Notes under the pieces: generated by a model
Told to the model about the DNA's origin: nothing
What the model saw: only the letters and a program-made list of their open reading frames with translations
Databases searched by the model: none
Shown here: positions 1 to 11,212 of the stretch, piece after piece
Numbering within the stretch: the first letter of the stretch is position 1
Layout: every line of letters begins with the position of its first letter
Program-made: the position numbers and the translations under genes
NCBI GenBank assembly: GCA_002812745.2
Contig: NCSJ02000109.1
Span: forward strand, 62,001-126,000
DNA: 64,000 nt
Direction of reading: 5' to 3'
From: Scytalidium lignicola
Lineage: Eukaryota > Ascomycota > Leotiomycetes

Positions 1-1332
1 CTTGAGGAGTCTAGTTTAAGGTTATCAAAAGGACCTGATGACGAGCGAGACAGACGAGATAGTCGAAGTCGTTACAGAAGCCGGAGTCGTGACCGAGAAT
101 CTACACGAATATCTAGCAGGGATCGGAGCCGTCGCCGCCATGATAGCAGAGACCGTAGCGAGAAACGACGACATGATAGTAGGGACCGTGATGATTATAG
201 ACGGAGGGATGATAGGGCGAGAGATGATAGGCGGCGTCGGTCAAGTAAAGATCGAGATGAACATCGAGACAAGGATCGTTCTCGCTCTCCAAAAGACCGA
301 CGAAGAAGTTATCGATCACGGAGTCGAAGTCGGAGTCGTACGCGATTAAGAGACAAGCACCATGATCCAGAACGTGATACTGAACGAACGCATCGAGAGC
401 GAGAGTCACATGAAGCATGGAAGCAAGCCGAGGTCAAGAAGAGGGAGCAAGAGGCTAAGGCTTATATGGCTGCGCAAAAGGAGGCAAGGGAGAAGGGCCT
501 GACAATTCCTGCTTGGACTGACAGGAAGGAAAGGAGGGAAGACTTTTCGACACCTAGAAAGCGAGACGAGGAGAAGAGCAGTCCGGTATCCGCAAGAAAG
601 CGAGACTACTCTCGTGACAGAGAGAAGGATAGAGATAGGGACAGGCATGCAAGAGATTCTCGGGCTAGAAGTAGATCAAGAACGTCTACAGCAAGGCGGG
701 GGAGCAGGGTTGAGAGAAGCACTAGCCCTGTAAACATTGACCGTTACGTCCCTGGGGCCTCATCTTCCAGTAGCCATCGACGCGAAAGCCTAACTACACG
801 GAGTCCTACTAGAAAGCGTGAGAGAAGCAGGGAGCGGGAGCGGGCTGAACCAGATCAAGAGAGGGATAGTAGACGTTCGCGGGATGACGTCAGGCCTCGT
901 CGTCGAGACCGTTCTCGTAGTAGAAGCCGAAGACGGGAAAGAAGTAGAGACAGGGATAGGATAAAGACGCGAGACCGAAGTCGCAGCCGTTCCAGAAGCA
1001 GGAGCAGAAGCCCCCATGTTAGGCGAGATAGGGACCGGGAATCAAGGAGAGAACGCAGTCGCAGCAGAAGTAGAGTGAAAGACCGGGAGAAGGAAAGGGA
1101 CCGAGATAGGGATAGAGACAGGGACAAAGATAGGGAGAGAGAAAGAGAAAAGGACAGGGACCGAGATAGGGATAAGGATAGGGATAAGGATAGGGATAGG
1201 GATAAGGATCGGGAGAGAGATCGAGACCGAGACAGAGAGAAGAGGCGTGATTCGAGCAGGACTCGAGATAGAGACCGTGATCGAAAGCGGAGCCGGAGTC
1301 GTGGTAGCAGAAGAGAGTCCAGGAGGGATTAA
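1..1332 (+). CDS. RS-domain (Arg/Ser/Asp-rich) protein, C-terminal part, cut by window edge
   Basis: Frame 1 is open from the first base to a TAA at 1330-1332, so this is the last 443 codons of a longer gene or exon. The composition is extreme: RS, RD and KD dipeptides throughout, with near-perfect RD/KD repeats encoded by a GATAGG-type minisatellite at about 1080-1240. A less biased stretch lies at about 400-540 (EAWKQAEVKK, then a KGLTIPAW-like segment). RS tails of this kind occur in SR splicing factors and SRRM-type spliceosome-associated proteins, where they are phosphorylated and mediate nuclear speckle contacts. No RRM, PWI or other folded domain lies inside the window, so the exact family cannot be named. 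An internal ATG at 466 is possible but the same frame continues unbroken upstream, so it is not the start. Confidence 0.75.
   Translation, partial: LEESSLRLSKGPDDERDRRDSRSRYRSRSRDRESTRISSRDRSRRRHDSRDRSEKRRHDSRDRDDYRRRDDRARDDRRRRSSKDRDEHRDKDRSRSPKDRRRSYRSRSRSRSRTRLRDKHHDPERDTERTHRERESHEAWKQAEVKKREQEAKAYMAAQKEAREKGLTIPAWTDRKERREDFSTPRKRDEEKSSPVSARKRDYSRDREKDRDRDRHARDSRARSRSRTSTARRGSRVERSTSPVNIDRYVPGASSSSSHRRESLTTRSPTRKRERSRERERAEPDQERDSRRSRDDVRPRRRDRSRSRSRRRERSRDRDRIKTRDRSRSRSRSRSRSPHVRRDRDRESRRERSRSRSRVKDREKERDRDRDRDRDKDREREREKDRDRDRDKDRDKDRDRDKDRERDRDRDREKRRDSSRTRDRDRDRKRSRSRGSRRESRRD
1080..1240 (+). repeat. coding minisatellite (GATAGG/GATAAG units)
   Basis: Tandem six-base units of the type GATAGG, GATAAG and GACAGG, read as RD/KD dipeptides in the RS protein. 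The unit keeps the frame, so copy-number change would lengthen or shorten the protein without breaking it. Confidence 0.7.
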
Positions 1333-2086
1333 AATCTCTTGTCTGGTGTATTTTGTATTCTCCCCTTTTGGGAAGTTTCTACTGTTGTATTATGAGAATG
1401 GACACGGGATTAACTACTGTTTCGGAGAATTATAGGACAACTGACATAATACTGTAATTAATCAGTTCTTTGATACCCCTGCTTGGCAGAAGCATGAGAC
1501 AAAATACAGTTTGACCCGTTTCGTATGCTAATTGAGAATTCCGTACATAATTCCTTTGCACAACCTATCCAAATGCGACACTGTCTTTACGTCTTTATGT
1601 CTTTGTGTTGTGGCTAGAATCTATTGATGAATTATTGGCAGCCTCGGGGTCTAGGCCCGCTGACTGTAACAGCCGCCGCCGCTTAAATCTTTGCGAGGCT
1701 GCCTAGATCAAGCCCCTGAGGCTCAGCTCCACTGCTTAAATTGAAAGTCGACTGACCGTTCTTTAGCTTCGGCAATGCGATCCGCCCCCCTGTCCTCCGC
1801 CTCTAAATTGTTAAGTTCTGAGGACATCTCCATCAACCAGCATTGCGACTGTTGCTCCTATATCGCTGGCTTCTTCAGGCTCTTTGTCTAACATGAATGC
1901 TTCAGTTACGTTCTGGTCCCGCTGAATGCTGTGAATTGGAAGGGTACACGCCTTTGTTGGTCATACTCTTTCTTGTTAGGCAGCCAGCTTGACCGACAGC
2001 CAGCTCGAGTCCGGATTCTTCTGTCCAGGGCTGAATCTAGCAGAGGCTGCAATCCAATATACCACCACGCCTGGGTAGCCTTTGCG
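1333..2086. other. intergenic, RS protein to transporter
   Basis: Holds the 3' flank of the RS gene and the 5' flank of the transporter. An additional 5' coding exon of the transporter could lie at about 1930-2086, because the frame is open from there, but nothing in the translation is conserved-looking. Confidence 0.4.
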
Positions 2087-3547
2087 ATGTTACCTACGGT
2101 TGAGCATTCCGGCAAACAGAAAGTAGCTGTGCATCCTGCATTTTATGTAGGGTATGTATCCGACGTGTCTCTAGCGTGGCTCGCTCTTCGCTATGAGGCA
2201 CAGGACACCTAATCCCGTGATGAGAATTCATACTTACGACTGACTCTTTTTATAGAAACTGGGNTTTTTTTCAGTTCGATTGTAATTTTATTTAACAAAT
2301 GGATATTAGATAATGCAGGGTTTCGTGAGTCCTTCTTAATTCATCTCTCGTTAAATCTCATCTCCTTTATTGTGCTACTTAAACTAACAAATCCTTTAGA
2401 TTACCGTATGTCCTCAGATCTTTGTCCCCATTCAAATGAGATCTGACAAATTTTAGCTGCTATTTTAACGTCATGGCATCTTATATTTGCTACTTTAATG
2501 ACTCAAATCCTTGCTAGGACCACAACTCTCCTTGATGGCAGGAAGACGGTTAGGATGACTGGAAGGGTCTACCTCCGTGCTATTGTGCCTATTGGGGTTC
2601 TGTACAGCGCAAGTTTAGTATGCAGCAATCAGACATATTTATATCTGAGTGTTGCCTTCATCCAGATGCTCAAGGTAAACCCATCTTAGTTTTTGCCATA
2701 CAAAGTCCTTTTCGCTGACCCATTACGCAGGCTAGCGCACCTGTAGCGGTACTCATTGTCTCATGGCTCTTCCGTGTGTCCGATCCTAGCATGGCCGTTC
2801 TCTCGAACGTCATAGTCATTGTCTTTGGAGTAGCGCTTGCGTCCTATGGAGAGATCAATTTCAACTGGATCGGCTTCTTTTTCCAAGTCGGTGGGATTTT
2901 TTCAGAGGCCATCCGTTTGATCATGATTCAGATACTTCTAAGTGGGGAAGGCCAGAATATGGACCCCTTGGTGTCTCTGTATTATTACGCTCCTGTCTGT
3001 GCTGTTATGAACCTGCTTGTAGCTGCTGTCACTGAGTTCTCGTCATTTCATATGATAGATATATGGAACGCCGGCGNTTTTTATTTTGCTGCTGAATGCG
3101 GCTGTGGCATTCCTTCTGAATATTGCCTCGGTATTTTTGGTACGTCTTATCTACGAAGTTAAAATTAGTAGCGAAAACCTAACTCGTACGTAGATCGGGA
3201 AAACATCTGGCCTTGTAATGACGCTCTGTGGAGTCTTGAAGAACATTCTAATAGTCATCGTCTCCGTCTTAGTCTGGGGTACCGTCATTACCGGTCTCCA
3301 GATTATTGGATATTCAATTGCTTCAGCTGGTCTTGTCTATTATGGTGTCGGATACGATGGAATCGTAAGCTACTACACTTATTGTCTGGTATATGCTAAG
3401 AAGCTCCTGCGCGGAGATCGAGATGCTACGAACCCGCTAAAACAGTATCTCACGAGAAGATACACAATCTTGGGCATATTTGTATTAGTTGTGTTCCTTT
3501 TGGTGACGGGTCTATATTTTAGGCCAAACCTTACCCTGGGTTTCTAG
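2087..3547 (+). CDS. triose-phosphate/nucleotide-sugar-type transporter (TPT/EamA family)
   Basis: Six exons can be joined: 2087-2151, 2256-2324, 2400-2405, 2457-2674, 2731-3139 and 3194-3547. With the two N characters (2264, 3077) left out, the total is 373 codons in one frame. The product is a polytopic membrane protein of the drug/metabolite transporter superfamily. Recognisable TPT blocks are HPAFYV, then ILFNKWIL (about 35-45), a WHLIFAT block, [17 protein letters not shown] (about 120) and the C-terminal [16 protein letters not shown] block. Family members exchange phosphorylated C3-C6 compounds or nucleotide sugars across Golgi/ER membranes; the substrate cannot be read here. The start is uncertain: ATG 2087 gives a short N-terminus, and an upstream exon is possible. 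Exon 3 is only 6 nt, flanked by introns with good CTAAC and CTGAC branch sites. Confidence 0.85.
2400..2405 (+). other. 6-nt microexon of the transporter gene
   Basis: ATTACC lies between an acceptor (TTTAG, branch CTAAC) and a donor (GTATGT). The downstream intron, 2406-2456, has its own CTGAC branch and TTTTAG acceptor. Inclusion gives G-F-H-Y-P, matching the aromatic-Pro step before the WHL block that is usual in this family. Skipping keeps frame but loses two residues. Confidence 0.65.
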
Positions 3548-4200
3548 CAGGATCTTACAGGAAAGGTGTCATATCCTTAGCATATGAATCCAGAGCCATG
3601 AGATGGGTTGCACCTGGAATACAAGAACTGTTACTCAATGTATAATGACCTAGACTTATCTACCCAGATCATAAACGAACCTTTACTAAAGGAAGGGTAA
3701 TATCAAATAGAAGGTCTTGATACACTTATGACCGTGACTGCTCTTGTAATTCGTGCGCACTTAGCATTGAACTAGCTCAAATCACTTCACCTATGCTATT
3801 CCACCACGTGTCTTGAGAGCGTGGGTTTCAGCCCTCAGGCCAGCACGACGACATGATACGTATCCTTCCTTTTAGACTGGATGTTAGGTGAAAATTTTAT
3901 CACAAGATAGCATAACAAAGACATTGGTGGTAGTTAAGAATGTAAAACAGATCTGCTATTATGGTATTATATGCCACATCAGCAGTCGAGAGGCTATAAA
4001 TTTCCAGACTAAACATGTACATTTCCATCCGTGCTGTGCTCTCGCACAATGCACAAGCCATCATAGATTGAAACAAAATCCAGACGCCAAAGATATTGCC
4101 AGAATGCCCAATCGCATCTATCCCATGTGATCCTGCGCCATTCCATAAAACGCCTTGCTATGCTAAAATTCAAGCGTATACGCTTTTTTCTCACTTTATC
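3548..4200. other. intergenic between convergent genes
   Basis: Lies between the stop of the transporter and the stop of the Ubp1-like gene on the other strand. It is AT-rich with short random open frames and no supported gene. It should contain both 3' UTRs. Confidence 0.5.
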
Positions 4201-6255
4201 CTAAACCATGACCAGATTTGAAGTTATTATATCTTGTTTTCCGGCCCCTCCCTCTTCGTTATGTAGACCATTTCGTATAAATGGTGGCACATGAATAGGT
4301 TCTGTGGGCTTATATTCTGCATGCGTAGTCTCGTCATTATCGTCATCGTCGTAATCAGAAGTACTACCAGCAACGCTCTTATCTCCTTCCGCCTCACTTG
4401 GAGTAAGTTCGTTAGCTTCAAGGAGGTCAGAATCATCAATACTAGGTAAAGGAACGCCAGATGCAATGTCCAGTTCCAACGGAGCCTGCTCGAGAACCAG
4501 AGTGGGCTTAGACACATCGCTCGTTGAATTTACCACAGTGGAGGGTTCAACACAATCGAAGAACAGCATGAAAACACCTCCTTGGCCAAGCACATTCTCT
4601 TCGCTAACTTCTCCAACGTCGTCATCACTCAATCGCCACCATTGCTCTTTATGCTGACCTTTTTGTTCGGTTGATTGATCAGGATGCTTCTTGTAACATA
4701 TATAATGGCCATTATCATGCCTTCCATAATGTGTTACAACAGCCCGGAGCTCGTATAATGGGCCACGTAATCTCGATGGCGCTGAAGAACCAGCGTTCAG
4801 AGACTCTTCAGGATTGAGAATCCACCTTTCCGTTTCTAGATCTTTCCCGTTATTCGCACTTCCCAAGCACCAAGGTCCCAAATCAAGAAATTTCGGGAAT
4901 TTGACTTCAGCATAGTTCTTCTTTAACTCCCCGGTATATTCGTCAAAAACACTCCGGTTAAAGTGCACAACTAAGGATTTAGGCGGTCGTGCTATGACAG
5001 CTTGTCGAGTCTTCGTGGAAGAAACACGGCTCTTTGACGGGATCTTGCATTTTTGCAGGAGTGTCTTCTCTTCATAATCATCATCTTCTATTGCTGCCGT
5101 TACAGCTTCTAGTCGCTCTTTCGTTGTCTTGTGGACTGTGTCGTTTTCTGGAGTGTCCTTGAGTCGCTCCGATATGGTAGAGAGTAAATGCCGAAATTTG
5201 AGTAAAGTACACTTGCCACATTCAACACCTTCAATTTGCTCAAGCTTAGTATACTCATCCAGGCACTGTGAGATGCCATACTCCCGAGCTCTTCCGAGAG
5301 GCACGGTCAGGCAGTTAAATGGGATCATGGATAGCCCTTCGGAATATCCACAAGTAGTACACCCAACACGCTGTGCAATCAATCCTTCAAGAGGGTTCCG
5401 AAGGTCTGATACAGTCAACGTATTCAAAATTGCTGGTTCGGATGTTAATGCAGTGTCCGTTTCAATGCCTTGAGAAGGCTTAGACAAAGCTACAGCCTTG
5501 GCCATCTCTTTATCTATCTCATCAAGGACTTTTGAAAAGTACTCTTGGGCATCTTGCTGTTGCCAACTACTCATTGATTTTAGTGTTGCGGGTGTCCATA
5601 TCCTCCTGCCATTATTTGTCGGGTCTTTCAGCGTTGCAATAAGCCCTCTTAGAGCATCCGCCATTTTCATTTCCGGTTTCGTTTCTTGCTGCATGAAATC
5701 ATTATTTGTATAAGGATTGGCAAGATATCTCGATAACGTTGGTCCTAGAGATGCTAGGCCCTGGAGCACACTGTTCTGATAGCAGGAGTTATCCCAGTTT
5801 CCTAAACCAGGAGGTCGACTATCTAACCCTTGGGTTATCTTATTAATCCCAGGAAGAGCTGAGAGGCTTCTCCTAGCCGCTGTGCTCACTGGCGCCATTA
5901 TTCCGCCTTGTGTGTCCAGTCCAAGAATTCGCCGCATCATCTCACTTTTTGCTGCATGAGTCCTAGGGCGCAGACTGGGATTCGATAATCGTAGAGGGCT
6001 TTTGTAGCTTTCTATAGCATCGAGTAGTCGATAGGGGGTCAGATATACTAGACAATTCCAGAGTAACTCTGGAATAGGGAGAAGATCGTAGTCCAGACGG
6101 TAGAGAATATGATATATCGCGGAGAGAACGAAGATGACTAAGGAGAGTACGAAGCCCATTTGTGAATAGAAATGAGTTAGCGGCTCGCCTTGGAAATCCT
6201 GGTGGTATTCCTCATCACTGAAGAGGTCAGGGAGGCTCTGTCTTTGAGAATTCAT
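4201..6255 (-). CDS. UBP1: ubiquitin carboxyl-terminal hydrolase, Ubp1-like, membrane anchored
   Basis: Single-exon gene of 684 codons. ATG at 6255 is the first true start; the frame runs nine codons further up but without an ATG. It is a cysteine protease that removes ubiquitin from proteins (USP/C19 family). The Cys box GNWDNSCYQNS puts the nucleophile near residue 158, and the His box GRHDNGHYICYK followed by WWRLSDDDV supplies the rest of the active site. Two CxxC pairs (CTTC and CGKC), about 50 residues apart, form the usual zinc-binding fingers. One strong hydrophobic helix at about 34-54 precedes the catalytic domain, as in yeast Ubp1, which sits at the ER/endosomal membrane. The C-terminal about 120 residues are acidic and low in complexity. 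It is divergent from ALB1. Confidence 0.9.
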   Translation of the reverse strand: MNSQRQSLPDLFSDEEYHQDFQGEPLTHFYSQMGFVLSLVIFVLSAIYHILYRLDYDLLPIPELLWNCLVYLTPYRLLDAIESYKSPLRLSNPSLRPRTHAAKSEMMRRILGLDTQGGIMAPVSTAARRSLSALPGINKITQGLDSRPPGLGNWDNSCYQNSVLQGLASLGPTLSRYLANPYTNNDFMQQETKPEMKMADALRGLIATLKDPTNNGRRIWTPATLKSMSSWQQQDAQEYFSKVLDEIDKEMAKAVALSKPSQGIETDTALTSEPAILNTLTVSDLRNPLEGLIAQRVGCTTCGYSEGLSMIPFNCLTVPLGRAREYGISQCLDEYTKLEQIEGVECGKCTLLKFRHLLSTISERLKDTPENDTVHKTTKERLEAVTAAIEDDDYEEKTLLQKCKIPSKSRVSSTKTRQAVIARPPKSLVVHFNRSVFDEYTGELKKNYAEVKFPKFLDLGPWCLGSANNGKDLETERWILNPEESLNAGSSAPSRLRGPLYELRAVVTHYGRHDNGHYICYKKHPDQSTEQKGQHKEQWWRLSDDDVGEVSEENVLGQGGVFMLFFDCVEPSTVVNSTSDVSKPTLVLEQAPLELDIASGVPLPSIDDSDLLEANELTPSEAEGDKSVAGSTSDYDDDDNDETTHAEYKPTEPIHVPPFIRNGLHNEEGGAGKQDIITSNLVMV

Positions 6256-6582
6256 GGTAAGGCATTCGAGCTGCCGACGCAACGTAGCAATAATCCTTAG
6301 TTGACACAGCCGATAGGAGATATCTCTGGCTCTTTCGGATTATTCCTTCGCTATGGCGCATTTGTCAGATCCAAATCGGTCTCTTATACTCGTGATATCA
6401 TGCTCATGTTTAATGAGATGTGTGTTTAAGATAATCAAAACTAGAACCCGCTAGAGGTGTCGAGGTCCTAGCGCGGATTCTCGACCGAGGATTTGCCGAT
6501 AACAACTCTTTGGGATTAATTTCGACCGTTAATTAACTTTTCTATTCTGTACAAGTGGTGAGTTTTGTTGATTGCTACCACG
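6256..6582. promoter_or_regulatory. divergent promoter, UBP1 / ALB1
   Basis: 327 bp separate the two divergent starts, so the promoters overlap. No clear TATA box or named site was recognised. A GC-rich patch lies at about 6450-6500. Confidence 0.45.
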
Positions 6583-7132
6583 ATGAGTAAAACGGCATCC
6601 CTAAAGAAGAAAGGTTTGCAGTAAATCGCACTGTCTTAGTAATTTTTGCTAATTTCTTCTAGGTGTCTCCCTACACTCGAGAGCCGCAAAACGAGCCTCG
6701 TCTCCGAGTATCGACACAGATAAATCTCTCAAAGATGTGAAACCGCCAGCTGAGTCCAAAACATATCGTCCTTCTGTATTAGCTGTGCATCAGAGTGCTG
6801 GCATTTCAAAAAAGAAAAACAATGGCAGAGCACTGAGTGCTAAAGCCAGGCGGCGACAAGAGAAAGGCTTAGATCGTGCAGAGGTTGTTATGGACAGGAC
6901 CGAGAAGAAAGTTGAAAAAAGTAAAGGGAAGGCAAGGACAATCCAAGAAAGGGCCAAAGGCTGGGAAGAGCTAAACAAGAAGATTGTAATAAGCAAAACG
7001 CAATATGCAATTCTAGAAAGAGAAGGTTCTGCAGAATCAGAGAACGGCCATATTGCCACTGGAGAGGATATCGAGCTTGATGATGCGACCAGGTCTCTCC
7101 CAGGAAATACTGAAGAGGAGGAAATTTTATGA
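6583..7132 (+). CDS. ALB1: Alb1-type pre-60S ribosome biogenesis factor
   Basis: Two exons, 6583-6613 and 6663-7132, give 166 residues. The 49-nt intron has a GCTAAT branch and TTCTAG acceptor but a weak GTTTGC donor, chosen because the stronger GTAAAT seven bases later puts the protein out of frame. The N-terminal signature LHSRAAKRASSPSIDTDKSL (about 13-32) is typical of the fungal Alb1 family. Alb1 works with Arx1 as a shuttling factor on exported 60S precursors. The rest is Lys/Arg-rich with a helical middle (about 75-120) and an acidic tail ending EEEEIL. Confidence 0.85.
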
Positions 7133-7538
7133 TAAGCATGACTGGGTATTTTTTACATGGGATTGGCGCAAGGCATTGGGAAAGTACCAGAACAATTACT
7201 GGGCTAGAATTCATACACTATGGACTGCTCAGTTTTGACTATAGTAGATATTAAAACGGTTGAAATTATCCACGAATCCAGCTCGTCATTAAGATCTTCT
7301 TCACCCTCGTATTTATTCCTCTACTTAAGGAATATTTCTCAGCCTTTTCAGAATCCAGGTAGTGGGGTGCCGCAGCCTACTGTAACCGAGCAGCCACTAA
7401 GTAGTCTTCCGTACAGATAAGCTATCCCGTATTAGGTTGCTTGATTCAGCCTTGCCAGACTTATTGCTCAGGCATGGCCTCGCTCATAATCAACCAACCC
7501 TTTAATTATATTTTACAGTTTCATCCACAACATCTACA
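7133..7538. other. intergenic, ALB1 to MFAP1
   Basis: About 400 bp between two genes on the same strand. A 66-codon open frame at 7220-7420 has no recognisable product. The last about 100 bases should act as the MFAP1 promoter and 5' UTR. Confidence 0.4.
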
Positions 7539-8932
7539 ATGCCTCCAAAACGGATGACTGCAAACCCCGTCAGGGTTCCCAGATATCGTCCCGGGAAGCC
7601 TCTTGCGGAAGAAGTATCGTCTGAATCCGAAGAAAGTGACGAAGAGACCGAAACTACATCAAAACCAATTGCGCCACCACCGAAAGCTACGAGTGCTGCA
7701 GGTATCTCCAGTAATCTTGCGAAAGTCGATCTGAATGAGCGGCGGAAAGCAGCGGTTGCACAGGAAGCTGCACGACTAGAGGCCGAGAATGCATTAAGGG
7801 CGAAAGAAGAGGAAGGGTTCGTGACGGAAGAAAGTGAGGAAGAAAGCGAGAGTGGAGAAGGGAGCGAGGAAGAGAGTGATGAAGAAGAAGAGAGCGAAGA
7901 AGAGGCCCCAAAGAGGATAATGATACGGCCAACATTTATTNAAAAAGAACCAGAGGGATAATAAGATCGGAGCGCCAAAGACTGCGAAGGCAGAGGAGGA
8001 ATTAATAGCTGAAGAGGAGGCAAGGNAAAAAAGCAGCCGCAAATGAGCTTGTTGAGGAGCAAATAAGGAAAGATTTGGCGGCCAAGGCAATTGGAAAGAA
8101 GAACTGGGATGATGAGGACGACGACGTTGATGACGTTGATGATACAGACGATATCGATCCGGAAGCCGAGTATGCTGCATGGAAGTTAAGAGAACTAAAA
8201 CGAATAAAACGTGAAAGGGAAACTATTGAGGAAAGAGAAATGGAAAGAGAGGAAATTGAGAGGAGAAAGAATCTCACAGAAGAAGAGAGGAAAGCCGAAG
8301 ATGAGGCCTTCGTTGCAAAGCAAAAGGAGGAGAGAGAGGGCAAAGGCAAGATGGCCTATCTGCAAAAGTACTACCATAGGGGAGCTTTCTTCCAGGATGA
8401 CCTAAAAGCAGAAGGCCTTGATAAGAGAGATATAATGGGGTCGAGGTATGCAGATGATGTTCAAAATCGTGAGCTATTGCCACAAGCATTACAGATAAGA
8501 GATATGACGAAGCTGGGCAAAAAAGGAGCTACAAAATACAAAGACCTAAAGAGTGAAGATACGGGACGATGGGGTCAATTTGATGATAGGAGGCCTAGGG
8601 GAAGTATGGGCAGTTTTAATAGTGATGATCGGTTCAGGCCTGATAGAGATCGAGGGGGAGCAAGTGGTGCAAACACCATGCCAATCAATGAACGGAAGAG
8701 AGTTCCTGGTGCACCTGAAGGCCCAAAGGCAATGCGGGAAGGCGATGAGCGACCACAAGGATATCGTGACACATATCGACCTAGTGAGGATAGAGATAAA
8801 AGGCCTCGTTCCCGATCGAGATCACCAAGATGGGATCGGTACCAAGATGATCGAACGTATCGGAAAAGAGCAAGTTCCAGAGATTATGATAGGAACGATG
8901 GCGACAAACGTCAGCGAATGGACTCGAGATAA
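7539..8932 (+). CDS. MFAP1-like spliceosomal protein (broken in the assembly by two N)
   Basis: The frame is interrupted by N at 7941 and 8026. Dropping both gives one uninterrupted 463-residue protein. Family signatures are RPTFIKKNQRD (about 132-142), the acidic segment followed by AAWKLRELKRIKRERE (about 210-226), RKNLTEEERKAEDEA (about 245), and LQKYYHRGAFFQDD (about 275-288), which is nearly invariant in MFAP1. The protein joins the spliceosomal B complex, binds Prp38, and is needed for pre-mRNA splicing in the nucleus. The N-terminal third is acidic, Glu/Ser-rich and coiled; the C-terminal about 100 residues are RD/RS-rich. No intron was needed. Confidence 0.9.
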
Positions 8933-9242
8933 AGGTGAAGGAGGTAGACAATGAAACTGTTTCAAGATAATATGCTTCATTATTCGTCGACCACCTTCCA
9001 TGTGCCGCATCTTTGCCCGTACAAAACCACCATAACGCCTTCATACCGATCTCATTATATTCGTACAATATCTACTCGTGTTCTGTTGAAAACCCTGTGC
9101 CCGACCATTTTTGCTTGTGTCTTCTCCTCTTCTGTTAATGAAGTCGCATGTACTGTCACTTTTGCATACGTGCCAGCAGCTTTCCTTTTGGAAAGATACC
9201 CAGGATTAATTACCAATACGCTTTCAACAACCTAAATATTCA
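8933..9242. other. intergenic between convergent genes
   Basis: 310 bp between the stops of MFAP1 and POL12. A 94-codon open frame at 8951-9235 looks random. Presumed 3' UTRs and poly(A) sites of both genes. Confidence 0.4.
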
Positions 9243-11212
9243 TTAATTATTGTGTAGTAAAATGGCATCCTGACATACCTTTGCAAATGGAGGTAATGCG
9301 CTTGGAGTAATCAGTATATCTGGCCTCACATTAATAATCTCACCAAGCTTGAGATAACTTATGTCAAGCATCGGGCCAGCTGGTATGCCTTCAATAGTTC
9401 CGGTTTTAGGCAAGGTTTGTCTGTCTGATGGTGGAAATAATGGAAAGAAATGTCTCTGCTCGATTAAGTATTTCGGTAGCCTGGCCAGCATGCCTCCATC
9501 TTGCGGTTTACCGCCAGTTACTTCCTCGTAGCGCAACTCAGTAAGAATATCTTGAGAAGAAACGCCAACAACAATCTCATTCAATGATAGTGTCATGGGA
9601 TTCCCTATTATCCGGACGGACTTTGGTAAGTTGAGTTCTTTCCTGGGAAAAGGCTCTTGTGGCCAGGATACGTGCTTGCTAATGGCATCCTTGACCGAAG
9701 GCACTAATAGAATGACAATGTGTGGATTGGAAGATACCAGCTGGTTAAAAGCCGGTGAAACAAGGTATTTGAAAACAGTTGTCATTGTGGCCGTATCTTG
9801 TTCTGTGATTGCATCGTCAGGAAGATCAAAGTCTCCTGATGCAATCGAAGGATGGTCGATATCGAGAAATGGCCCAGTTAATATGAGAGCATCAGCATAT
9901 GAATCTGCAGCTTGGCTGCAAATGGCATGTAGTGGTTCGAAATCCAGGTTGTCATCAGCTGTATAGGGACCTGCAGATATGAGAATGTTCAACGGTAAAG
10001 GATCCGAATCTGTATCCATAGCATCAGGACCTCCTTTGAGTCTCTGCACATGCCCTTCGAGTCCAGCGGGCGTAGATGCAGCACTTGGCAATAAAGGTAC
10101 TTCCAAGATCTCGTTCACCGTGAACTCTTCTCCAGACGCATTGATACCTTTTAGAGCAACAATCTGGCCGGGAAAGAACTGAAAACCTTTTAGTGCGGTC
10201 ACATTCAGTGGAATCCTTAAGCCAGCACCCATCCGCCGCGACGTCTCAAGAACAAGCGACGAAGCATTCAATTTCCCTTCTAGGGAATCGCAAGCAACTC
10301 GACCGACAGCTACTATCTCATGTATACTCTGACTCGCGGCACTGCCGAATGCCGAGTCATCTAATTTATGATGCGCTTGCACAAGGAGCATGAACTCGTC
10401 TATCCGGTCATCTAAGACCTCTGACGCTTCGGAAGATTTCATACTCATAGGTTTATAAGATAGCTTCTTCATATCTGAATTGGCCACAAGTTTAATTCTA
10501 GGTTCAGAATATGGTGCTATAGGAGGATCTGGGATCGTCAAGTGGTCATTGAGGACTTCAATTGTTTGGCCAGCGTTCGGACGATCATTGAATGGGATCC
10601 TAAACATGTTAGCTAGAGTCATCATGCCATAGACACAACATACGCTACTGTGGCTCCATTCTGCAAATCTTCTGACTTGATTGGAGTCTTAAAACTGGGT
10701 GGACTGCTTGCAGGCTCTGCTTTTATTCTTGACATTGATGGGGTTTCCGCAACTGCGACTCTACGTTTACTGGAACTATTGAATTTGCTCGCCGACCCAA
10801 CTCGCGGAGTACTGGGTATTAGACCATCCAGCCTATTCAACTGTCAGCACCGAAGATGTATGGGCAAATTACCACCATACATTCCAAGGACATCTCCGTT
10901 GTTTTGAACATTACGTGGTGTTGCACCTCCACGTTTTGCTGAGTTGAGTACGTGTGCCTTATTTCGACTTTCACGTTCCAATCCATCTTGTACATCTTTC
11001 TTCAGCGCTCTTGCTGTATCTATATTCAATTTCATATCATCAGAGCCCATCTTTATGCTGTATGATTCCCATTTGTAGAAAAGTTCCTGGGGGGGTATTG
11101 AATGAAGTCGAAGTATGGACTCTAATTCTGCAAGCACGTCTGGTTCCAATTCCGCTCCAGTGGCAGGTGCAAAGAGCTCTTTGAGCTCCATTTCAGTTGA
11201 ATCGTCCATCAT
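9243..11212 (-). CDS. POL12: DNA polymerase alpha subunit B (Pol12)
   Basis: Three exons (11212-10881, 10832-10644, 10599-9243) join to 625 residues. The introns are 48 and 44 nt, with CTGAC and CTAAC branch sites. This is the regulatory B subunit of the polymerase alpha-primase complex, which starts every Okazaki fragment. The N-terminal helical domain (about 1-80) is followed by a Ser/Thr/Lys linker with likely CDK-type SP/TP sites (IPSTPR, TPIKSE), an OB-type segment (about 210-330), and the calcineurin-like phosphoesterase domain (about 380-625) that is enzymatically inactive in this family. The C-terminal ITPSALPPFAKV matches the family's closing motif. It is divergent from the PDR16-like gene, with MCB-type cell-cycle sites upstream. 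Confidence 0.9.

Noticed and set aside
6253..6282. Upstream extension of UBP1 by nine codons
   Set aside because: It would start at TTG; ATG 6255 is the natural start.
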